Source: Bemisia tabaci
Taxonomy: Eukaryota > Arthropoda > Insecta > Hemiptera > Aleyrodidae
Assembly (NCBI RefSeq): GCF_918797505.1
Contig: NC_092802.1
Span: forward strand, 12,605,480-12,669,479
DNA length: 64,000 nt
Reading direction: 5' to 3'
Made by a program: the position numbers and the translations under genes. Below, piece by piece: positions 42,456 through 51,549 of this stretch (position 1 is its first letter; the number at the start of each line of letters is the position of its first letter). Below the pieces are notes generated by a model that was not told where the DNA came from, ran no database searches, and worked only from the letters and a program-made list of their open reading frames with translations.

Positions 42456-43489
42456 CGCACAAGTCGCTCAGGCAGTTAGTACTGGACGAAAATAATAATA
42501 TTTCAGAAACTGCATGTCGTGTCCTTAATGAAGAAACCTATTTTAATGACTCACTCCCAAGTGCAAAATCAATCGCTGAAGTCATCAGATTAAGGGACGA
42601 AACACATCAACTATATAGCCGAGGTCATTTTTACCCCAAGCAATGGGCAAAAAACCACCCAGAAGCACTAAAAGGGTTGTCTGAGGCCGAAATCGCATTG
42701 CCCTTTGAATCAGTCAGTTTTGATAAATGTCGTAAAAATTCAATAGAAGTTTTAGGCCGAAAATGGACACCTGTGTCAAACACTTTTTCATATAATAAAG
42801 AATTAAAACCAGACGTAAAAATTTTCGTAAACTCCGCCAGACCACCAGATTTAAAGGAAATTGAACTGATCGAAGAGAAAAAACGGGTAAAATACTTTGC
42901 TTCTCTGAACCCTTTCCTTGACCCCCAGGGTTTTCTCAGGGTGGGGGGTAGATTGTCTCACTCTACCCTAGATTATGGCCCAAAACTCCCGGTTATATTA
43001 CCTCCCAAATTCACTCTCAAATCAATTCCTCACTCCTCTCTGCAAAATAGAAGCAATTTTAAATTCTCGGCCCTTGTGCCCCTTTTCAGCCGATACGGAA
43101 GAAATTTTCGCTCAAACCCCTGCACATTTTATGATTACGGCGCCTTTTTTAAATCTTCCAGAATACAACTGGACGCTCACTCCAAGTAACCGCCTCTCTC
43201 AATGGCAGCAATCCAAAAAATGTCACAACATTTTTGGGAGCGCTGGTCTGCAGAGTATCTGACAACTCTGCAAGCTCGTCAAAAATGGACCGCGGAAACT
43301 GATTCCCTCAAAGTTGGGGACATTGTTATTGTTAAAGAGGATAACATGCCGCCGCTTAGCTGGGCTCTTGCCCGTGTGACCGCGCTTCACCCAGGAGCCG
43401 ATAACGTTCCGCGCGTGGCTACAATCAGAATCAGAAATAAGGACATGCGCAGACCAGTAATTAAGCTCTTCAAGCTGCCGGCGGACTAA
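42415..43489 (+). pseudogene. BEL/Pao pol remnant: RT end, integrase ends
   Basis: This is pol with at least three internal losses and two frame changes. The N-terminal half of reverse transcriptase is gone at about 42415. One missing base in a T run near 42452 shifts the frame. The RT palm remnant reads TYFNDSLPSAKS where the family has YVDD, so a catalytic Asp is replaced by Asn. LYSRGHFYPKQWAKN and LGRKWTPVSNTF continue RT. The RNase H region is lost near 42830-42860. LRVGGRLSHSTLDYGPKLPVILP is the integrase N-terminal zinc region. The catalytic core, except its IEAILNSRPL end, is lost near 43015-43045. The C-terminal domain (FWERWSAEYL to KLFKLPAD) is intact in another frame. Confidence 0.85.
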
Positions 43490-43613
43490 TTTCACGGTCA
43501 GCGTCCCGACTTCAGTGTCATTCTGACCGCTTCAGGTGACACCCCGAGCGCTCGCTCGGATCTCTTATGCTCGTCGTCCGTACTTTCGCTACTAAAATAA
43601 AGTTTCTCTTCAC

Positions 43614-44098
43614 CTTTTGCACTCCAAATGTGGATGCAAAGGTCTTTTTCTCTCTTCTCTCTCATCTCTTTCTGCTAACCGGTAAAATCTCTTTTTCTTC
43701 ATTTTTTTTTTGCACGCCAAATGTGGATGCAAGAAAAAATTTTGTCGACTTTAACATTACTCTTCATATTCTAAAAATTGTCTCGTCTTTTTTAACTCTC
43801 TCTCTCTCTCTCTTGCATGCCAAATGTGGATGTAAGAGATTTCTCTTCTTTCTTGATTTCTCATCCAATCTTCTCTCTCTCTCTCTCTCCCTCTCTTGCA
43901 TGCCAGATGTGGATGCAAGAAGAGTCTCCTCCTTTTTCTAGCTCTCTAAAATTTTCTAACTTCTCTGTCTCTTCCTCTCTTGCACGCCAAATGTGGATGC
44001 AAGAGAGCTCTTTTTTTTCTCTCTCTCTCTCTATTTCAGCTCGAAATTTTTTCCTTAAAATTTTTATTCTTAGGCTTGCACGCCAGATATGGATGCAG
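43614..44098 (+). repeat. Six loop-conserved hairpins upstream of the 3' LTR
   Basis: Hairpins centre at 43628, 43723, 43824, 43907, 43991 and 44087. The loop consensus is CGCCAAATGTGGA (variants CTCCAAATGTGGA, TGCCAAATGTGGA, TGCCAGATGTGGA, CGCCAGATATGGA). Stems differ from those in the LTR: TTTGCA/TGCAAA, TCTCTTGCA/TGTAAGAGA with one G-U, TCTTGCA/TGCAAGA, CTCTCTTGCA/TGCAAGAGAG, and one in which about ten T pair with A-rich sequence (12 bp in all). They lie after the pol remnant and would be in the 3' untranslated part of the element RNA. Confidence 0.9.
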
Positions 44099-44544
44099 TC
44101 TAACTTAAATTTCACTTACATTTTCTCTTCCTTGTTACGCCAGCTTTTATAGTTCAGTCTTCATTTTTCTGCAATCATGTTCTTACGTCTATATGTTACA
44201 CCTCGTCAGCCTGACAGAATTTTTTCTTTCTCATTACTTAAAGGATGTCTCCCCTCACGGTGGGGGGTAGGCACCCAATTGCAGGTATTTATTTTTTGAA
44301 TATAATTTACACAGGCGCTTTATTTTCTCATTGTCGGACCCAGGTTGACAGGTCACAAACTCACTACTAATTATCTAAATATTTCTGTATTGTGTATGTT
44401 GAAATTTTTGTACCTTATGCTCACTCCAACGAACTCAGTGACTTAATTTAAGCAAGGCATTTTTTCAATGGGGGGATACGGCCTCTCAGCTTGGGTAGCC
44501 AGGTAGGGAGCCGTGGGTTCTTGTAAATGCACTTGCGCTCATTT
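44099..44544 (+). other. 3' non-coding part of BEL/Pao element
   Basis: No frame. It contains GGTGGGGGGTAG at 44259-44270, identical in eleven bases to the terminal polypurine tract. Confidence 0.6.
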
Positions 44545-44556
44545 AGGTGGGGGGTA
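44545..44556 (+). other. Polypurine tract
   Basis: AGGTGGGGGGTA abuts the 3' LTR, where second-strand synthesis would be primed. Confidence 0.8.
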
Positions 44557-45633
44557 TGTCGGGGCGAGGCCCCTTTTTCGTTCTGTGAACTAGCAGTTAG
44601 TTCTTTTGGGTTTGAATAGCCCTGATTTTTCGTATCGTTTTCATAGCATTTTTTCTTGTATGATTTTTTCTCGCACCGCGTCAAGGACGGCGCATGCGGC
44701 ACGTGCTGGGCCACGTGCGGTCCACGAAAGTTGCATAAGCGGTTATGCAACGGAACTTTCCATCGATTCTCGGCACGTGCGCCTCCACGTGTCGGCCACC
44801 TTCGTTACATAAGTGCGTTATGTAACGGAATTTTCCATCATCTCAGCGGTTATGCAACCACTCTTATATATACTCGGCCACATCAGTTGGTCATCGCCAC
44901 TCTGCCACTCTCAGTCCCTTGGACTACACGGCACTCTGCCACGCTCTGTCTTATAGACTTCACGCTAGTACTTACTGTCTCTCTGCAGTTTTGCTACACA
45001 CTCTCTCTCTCTCGAGCACGCCTGATTGGATGCTCATCTCTCTCACTCTCTCTCTCTCGAGCACGCCTGATTGGATGCTCATCTCTCTCACTCTCTCTCT
45101 CTCGAACACGCCAATTGTGGATGTTCATCTCTCTCTCTGACTCACTCTAGAGCACGCCAAATGTGGATGCTCTCCTCTCGTTCTCTCTCACTCTAGAGCA
45201 CGCCAAATGTGGATGCTCTCCTCTCGTTCTCTCTCTTTTTGAGCACGCCAAATGTGGATGCTCCCTTCTTTCTCTCTCTTTTTGAGCACGCCAAATGTGG
45301 ATGCTCCCTTTTCTTTCTCTCTCTTTTTGAGCACGCCAAATGTGGATGCTCCCTTTCCTTTCTCTCTCTTTTCGAGCACGCCAAATGTGGATGCTCTCTT
45401 TTCTTTCTCTCTCTTGTTGAGCACGCCAAATGTGGATGCTCTCTTCTCTCTCTTGCACGTTTGAGTACGCCAGGTACTCCCTTTTTGCTCTCTCTCTCTT
45501 TTCTCCCGGGCGCTCGCTGATGAAACCCGCACCGACTGTCTTATGACGTCATCGCGACTCTGAGAGCGCCCACAATCCCTTTGGTAGATTGGCCTGGTCC
45601 TCCGAGTTTCTCTCTCTGGCTGGGGCCGCGACA
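44557..45633 (+). repeat. 3' LTR of BEL/Pao element (1077 bp)
   Basis: It matches the 5' LTR, with a 2-bp loss in the spacer after the sixth hairpin (near 45264) and one T-to-C change near 45357. It carries the same E-box, bZIP and hairpin arrays, the hairpins starting at 45014. All eleven hairpins are intact in both LTRs; the differences fall in spacers only. Confidence 0.95.
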
Positions 45634-45638
45634 AAAGT
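45634..45638. repeat. 5-bp target duplication AAAGT, right copy
   Basis: Matches 39337-39341. Confidence 0.9.
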
Positions 45639-45769
45639 GAAGAAGAAGAAAAACTACAACCACATAAGAAGAAATACCGAGAGTCCCAATGGCTTTACTT
45701 CGTAGATGTACGAATCGATTTAATTAGATAGAAAAATCGACGAGATTCCTAAAGAATTTAAGTATTAAA

Positions 45770-46022
45770 CTGCCGCACTAAGGAAGAACGCCGTATGAAC
45801 CTTCTGGCGTTGCCAAATTTCCTTTGATAAAACACGAATTTCCTGGTAAATTTATGAATATTTACCTTTCGATTTTTCAGATTATTTTGTACGCAATTTT
45901 ACCTACAATTCCTGAAAATTTTAAGGGAAAATATTCACAACCTCCCTCAAAAATTAACATTTTATAGAAAGAAATGTAGCAACTCTCGAATGTTCTTACG
46001 GCGTTCTTCCTTAGCATGGCAG
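45770..46022. mobile_element. MITE family E
   Basis: CTGCCGCACTAAGGAAGAAC to CCTTAGCATGGCAG, flanked by AA at the left and TA at the right. Confidence 0.75.
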
Positions 46023-46975
46023 TATAATTAGCAAACTTTTTACCTTTTTAGGAACTTTTTCACCATGATTATAGGCAGCTGTCATTTTATGAATCACGGA
46101 AACTCACAGAAGATATTTTTATATCACGAATGAAGAGAACGAAATATAGCTCATCACAGGTTGTCTGTACGTTCTAAAGCCATAAAAACTACAAAATATT
46201 ATCCTTATGACGTGTTGGATGGAGCACGGCACGTAAGATGTTGAAAATGAAAGAAAGGCGAAAATGAATTTTTTTTTTTTTTTTTCGAGATGTATCCTCA
46301 GGGAATCTTTTATCACTAAGACGTTACTTTGTTATCTAAATCCCAACCCATTACAGCGATTGAGTTACTAAATAATCTAAGAGAGGTTAGAGGACTTAAC
46401 AGAAAGAAACCTTGGGAGCTTGTCACCAACCCTGACACTGATTTCTAAGACAAAACTATTTTTAGGATCAAATTATTTACGTCAACTCATCTCATCTGAA
46501 ACTCACTCATTAATCCATTGACTCTTTATGAATGTCTTTACTGATTCCGAGTCCTAAACTCTAAGTATTTAAACTTATATAATTGACTAACTGTAGCTGG
46601 TCAATTATTTTACCACTTTCTTTCTTAACTCTTATGATATTAAGTAATTAATCTATTGTTACTTCTACATACATTACTTATAATTCGAGCTAATTGTATA
46701 TATTTCTTGTATTGGAAGCTTACAATAAAATACTTAAAATTTTTGAACTTTTTGGCTTTTGATCTCACTGACGAGTGTGATCCACTGATGAGGTCTATAT
46801 TAAAAAGACCCAAAATTATAGATCTCTCGCCGTGACCTCTACTTAATATTCTAATGCTAATTGCCTGAGCTGAACGCTCTTCCCCTTCAGTTATGTACTG
46901 CCGTACTGGTTATCAATTAGAGCTCACAATTTTTGACTCCAATAGAAAATTTTGAATGGCGGCGCCCTGAGGAAG
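46023..46975. other. Unassigned sequence with a poly(T) tract
   Basis: About 19 T at 46267-46285 could mark another minus-sense retroposed sequence, but no target duplication was found. No gene is supported. Confidence 0.4.
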
Positions 46976-48205
46976 TGAATATGGCCATTTTTTGGCTTCT
47001 TTAGCACCTAGGAATCGAAAAAAATTGGTTTGGTTCGAAGACAGAACCCATGTTGACCAGTGTTTTTATGTTTTATTTCCTACCATTTGTTTATTTTCAA
47101 TCCTTTTATAAAAACTAATCATTTGCTACATACAATTCTAGCTGGAGGGCATTTTAGCTATGCATTCACGACTGCTAAAATTTTAACGGAAATCGACGAG
47201 CCCAGCGTGCATGAAGGCTAATTCAATTGTAATCTTCCGTCGCATTTCTAAGGCGCAATGATACAACTATTTGAACTCTCCGGAATGCGTGAGGTATCAC
47301 GCCGCATTTGAAGGCGTTTTAAAAACAGCCAGCTTCCGATATCCGGATAATCGTTTAGCATAGTTCATATTCTTTTGTTTTATTCCTTACCACCTGTTTA
47401 TTTTTAATCCTCGTATAAAAACAACCCATTTGCTAAATAAAATTCTAGCTAGAGCGCACTTTAGCTATGCATTCACCACTGCAAAAATGTCAAAGGAAAT
47501 CATGATTAAATGGGTCACAGGCATAAATCAAGTTCAGGAACTATTGACATGTATGTTTTCTATAAGTAAATTTTACGCTCTTCTCAATGAGCATAACAGT
47601 TTTTTTCTCAGATCATCGTGGCTGGAGGTATGAAGCAAAGTTTCTCCTAAAATCAGCAAAAATGCGCCTTGTTTAAACTAATTTTTGAAGAAAACGTTGA
47701 TTTAACGACCAGAAAATTAAGTTAGAAAAAACAAAGGAGAATGATTTGGGTTCTCTCAATTTTGAAAAATTCAAAATTGCGGTGCCCTGAGGACCAGCCA
47801 ATTTTCCTGAAGTTAATATGGCCATTTTTGGGCTTCTTTAGCACCTAGGAATCGAAAAAAATTGGTTTGGTTCGAAGGACAGAACCCATGTTGACCAGTG
47901 TTTTTATGTTTTATTTCCTACCATTTGTTTATTTTCAATCCTTTTATAAAAACTACTAATTTACTACATACAATTCTAGCTGAAGCGCACTTAAGCTATG
48001 CATTCACCACTGCAAAAATGTCAAAGGAAATCGACGAGCCCAGCGTGCATGAAGGCTAATTCAATTGTAATCTTCCGTCGCATTTCTAAGGCGCAATGAT
48101 ACAACTATTTGAACTCTCCGGAATGCGTGAGGTATCACGCCGCATTTGAAGGCGTTTTAAAAACAGCCAGCTTCCGATATCCGGATTATCGTTTTGCATA
48201 GTTCA
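46976..48205. repeat. Tandem segmental duplication, two full copies and one partial
   Basis: Copy 1 (about 46976-47370) and copy 3 (about 47815-48205) share AATATGGCCATTTTT, AAAATTGGTTTGGTTCGAAG, ACCCATGTTGACCAGTG and the end GCTTCCGATATCCGGAT. A middle block (about 47371-47500) repeats only the TATGCATTCACCACTGC part with more divergence. Copies 1 and 3 are nearly identical for about 150 bp at their 3' ends. Confidence 0.8.
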
Positions 48206-49571
48206 TATTCTTTTGTTTGTTTTTCTTTTTTTTATATATATAGGTCTTAAATATGCGAATTCAGTCACTTAAAGAATATTAGAAAAATGACTCAAAGTAT
48301 CGTTTAAGCACACGCCGTTATTTGGTACCACGCATTGACGTTGAATCTTGAGTAAAAAGTAAGTTATTCTTAATTTTACGCGATCTCCCTCTGCCATTCA
48401 ACAAAGTAATCTTTGTTTTTCAAAAAAGAACCTTCTTTGTAATTTTTCAAAATGTTTATTGTGTGGGATTTATTATCCTCTAGGTATTTACCTAGAAGAG
48501 ACCAACTCATCGAATAATATTTCTTAACGTCTTTTATCATTGGGTAAAAATAAGGGGATCTGTACGGTCAGTATTGACGTGTATTGTTGACTGTTTTAAG
48601 TTGGGAGATACAAAAACTGATGATATGACTATGATATAGTTTCATGAACATGCTTTTTTCAGATTACTTTGTGGGATGACTTTACTGCAGTATATTTTTC
48701 CAAAGGCAAGAAAAAAGCGATTACCTATGATAAACAAATTGTAATGTCTCACTTCATTCGTTTGGGGAATACAGATCAGAAGTTCCGTTCAAGCTGATTG
48801 TGAGTTTGAGGGTTTTTTTTTTCAAATTTTATAATAACCTTAAGAGAATTTAACTCCATAATATTACTTCGTTCTTCTTTCAGAAAAAAATGCAGGATTT
48901 TTGAAACAAAGCAATTGAATGAAGGTTTTTCGGTATAGTTATTGATCCGTGGCTAATGGCTTTCATTATTATTTTAGCGATTGTTGAACATTCTTTAGAG
49001 TTAATCAACTCAACCCTCTATCCTATGAAAACAGGATCGATCATTAGGGAGAGCTTTTACTGCAAACACCATATTAGTCTGTTGAAGAAACATGACTTTC
49101 GCTTCTCAAAAAAAAGTTAGGTAGAACTGGATTCAAAAACTAGTTTAAGTGGCATTTACCCAGTGAAAAGCGGGTTTCAAGCGGCAGGCAGCTGTTACGT
49201 ATTCAACAGTGAAATTTAAACGAGCTGACACCAATTTGAAAATTCCACTGTTACCATATCTCCTACGATTAAACATATTGTTTGGAGAAAATAGAAATTG
49301 TTTCTCTTCGATTCGCGGGGACGTAGGATTGAATTGTGAATGGAAGTTTCTATAAATTGGGGGAAATATCCGCAATTTTTCAGAATATTTTTATTTTATC
49401 AAAAAAGAAGCATAATGAGACACCGCACCGGCTAGAAGAATGTATCTTGCCACGCTGCTTCAGTGTGGTTTTCTGCCCTGATAACTGCGAACAACGTCTA
49501 AAATTTCTCGGTGAAAAAGATCATACCTGAGAAAAAAGCTATATAAATTATCGCTCTTCCGACGTGAGGGC
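48206..49571. other. Unassigned sequence
   Basis: No gene supported; AT-rich throughout. Confidence 0.4.
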
Positions 49572-49736
49572 CAGTGGCGTGGCGTGCTTTGCGATATATT
49601 GATTTTTATGCCATTTAAACCTATGGAAAAGGATCGATTAACAGGGTGTTCGCAGCGAACACCTTAATAATCGATTCTTTACAATAGGTTTAAATGGCAG
49701 AACAATCGATATATCGCAAAGCAAGCCACGCCACTG
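49572..49736. mobile_element. hAT-like MITE, family B, complete
   Basis: CAGTGGCGTGGCGTG to CACGCCACTG, flanked by GTGAGGGC and GTAAGGGC, an 8-bp duplication with one difference. This is one of the best-preserved copies and could define the family. Confidence 0.9.
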
Positions 49737-50069
49737 GTAAGGGCGTATCTCAATTTCCACGAAAGCCCCGAAAAGCACAGATTCATATGTGGAGCGCAGG
49801 GCTCAAGTGAAAATTGGAACACGCTCTTACGACAGAGGAGGCACGAATTCTTTTTCCTCGAAATTTTCAAACATTTCAGATTCCATTTACTTGTTTTCCA
49901 GAAAATGCAAGCTCTATCGGGAGAAAGTAGACAGAGTGTCCGCTCGGCATTTCTATTTTGTACGGCAGACTTTACAAAATACTTTTTTTTTGGATAAGCT
50001 ACTTTCCGCTGTCGCAAATTCTTGGGCAACTCTTGTACAAATGTTCATATTGCTCAAAGCTCATCTTGA

Positions 50070-50267
50070 CGGTATTCTTGTCGGCCTCCTATGGTGTATA
50101 TTAGTTGTAGCGCTAGCTCTATGATCAGGAGGTTCCGGGTTCGATTTCCGGACATGCGACCCGAGTTCGATAGTCTCAAACAAAGGTTGCCTGGGACTGG
50201 TTGTAGGGACGGAGGGGGGAAGAGACTAAACCGCAAGGATTAAGTATTTGAAGTAATAAAAAAAAAG
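50070..50267 (+). mobile_element. tRNA-derived SINE
   Basis: TTAGTTGTAGCGCTAG followed by ATCAGGAGGTTCCGGGTTCGATTT resembles the D-arm, anticodon arm and T-arm of a tRNA, with a B-box (GGTTCGATTTC) one base from consensus. An unrelated body follows and the element ends in AATAAAAAAAAA. Target duplications were not located, so the ends are approximate. Confidence 0.5.
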
Positions 50268-50481
50268 GTTTAGCTAAGAGTTTACTAAAACTGGTGGTTA
50301 TAGTTCGAGCAGTTCTTACTTTCTCACCCCACCCCTCCCGTGGTCGAAAGAAGCTTTTTTTAGTTTTAGTTTTTGTCATTTTTTTTTTGACAGAATGAGC
50401 CGGCATGGCAGCCTCATTCCACAAAATGCCAACGAATGATCTCGGATATTTGGCTACGGCCCACATGTAGAATAAACTAAT

Positions 50482-50695
50482 AAAGGAGGTCGGACATGAA
50501 ACTTTTGGCTATTTTATCAAATTTTTATGATAATTTCGTTATCGATTCGATTTTCAAGGGTGTTTCTAAAAGGAAGTTTCACGAAGAAACCAATGGAGCT
50601 ACTCTTAAACTGTTTTGTTTTATATTTTCGAAAATATAAGCGGTTAAAGTTTCCAGACTTTGTCCGACTTTTCCCATCGACTCCGTCCAGTGTGC
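50482..50695. mobile_element. TIR element family G, left-truncated
   Basis: GAGGTCGGACATGAAAC, one unit with ATTCGATTTTCAAGGGTGTTTCT, and the right end CCAGTGTGC. Confidence 0.55.
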
Positions 50696-50699
50696 GGTC

Positions 50700-51490
50700 A
50701 AAGAGCGAACCGGAACGGCAGTTTTTGCAGCGCGGCACTCTTTGCAAATTGCTATTCGTCATAGCACCTCTAGAGGTTACACCAGGAAAGATGGTTTTGC
50801 TATACAGGCGGATGTGTGATACCAGTAGACTACAACACGAACGAATGTAAGCATTATTATACATTTTGGACTGAAAATAAGACAATCTTAGACGTTTTGG
50901 TGTTTTGCGCTGCACTTCCCCCTATTTTGTTTTTTTATTAGTAGAACTTCAAAGTTCAAAATGAAGCCCCATCCTATATGTCGCAGGCAATTTGCAGTCG
51001 CCGGAAATTTGTAGCGGTTCACATGTTGTTTCAATACATCGCAATGATGCACATCGGCATAATGCAATTTTTAAGGGTTATGGTCTTCAAAAGTATGAGC
51101 TCGGCTTGAATGTGCCTTCATTTTTTGTGATACGCTACGCTTTGTCACGATGTTAGTTTAGTTGCCTGACCGATCTCAACCCGACTAATGTCACGCAGTT
51201 CACTGCACGCTCTTAAAAGTGTGCATATTTCTGCCATGTTTTTGAGCATGGAAAAGTGTCTGTTCACATCATAGGCAACATAATCAGCACTCTAATCTGG
51301 TTCTTTTATTTTTGAATTGTATGATTATCCGTATTTATTCACCACTGGCTTGCAAATTGCCGGCGATTGCTAATTGCCTGCGACATATAGATGCAGGACC
51401 CTTACCCCTGCATCCCTACATACCCCAACTAAAATCCCAGAAGGGCTCTATCGCCCCACAATTTGGATTCCTCTCTCTGAATTTAACATC
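50700..51490. other. Unassigned sequence
   Basis: No gene supported. Confidence 0.4.
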
Positions 51491-51496
51491 TAAATA

Positions 51497-51545
51497 ACCT
51501 ACCCTAACCTAACTTAACCAAACCTAACCTAACCTAACTTAACAT
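51497..51545. repeat. Degenerate telomere-like (CCTAA) repeats
   Basis: CCTAACC motifs with variants (CTTAACC, AACCTAACC) over about 50 bp. Weaker than the array at 62001. Confidence 0.7.
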
Positions 51546-51549
51546 AATA

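Larger units (their letters stand above)
39342..45633 (+). mobile_element. BEL/Pao LTR retrotransposon, non-autonomous, young
   Basis: The element is 6292 bp, with LTRs beginning TGTCG and ending CGACA, a tRNA-Tyr-like primer site, an open gag-protease frame, a shrunken pol, a GGTGGGGGGTA polypurine tract and a 5-bp duplication. By my reading the two LTRs differ by one 2-bp gap and one base change in the hairpin region, so insertion is recent. Since reverse transcriptase and integrase are truncated yet the LTRs are nearly identical, it was probably copied with enzymes from an intact relative. It lies upstream of the transporter exon at 38897-38975. Confidence 0.95.

Noticed and set aside
43567..44152. 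CT-tract frames before the 3' LTR
   Set aside because: Low-complexity Ser/Leu/Phe composition from CTCT runs; the informative signal is the hairpins.
50130..50160. Stand-alone tRNA gene
   Set aside because: The T-arm-like part is good, but no acceptor stem pairs and a non-tRNA body with an A-rich tail follows, so it is better read as a SINE.
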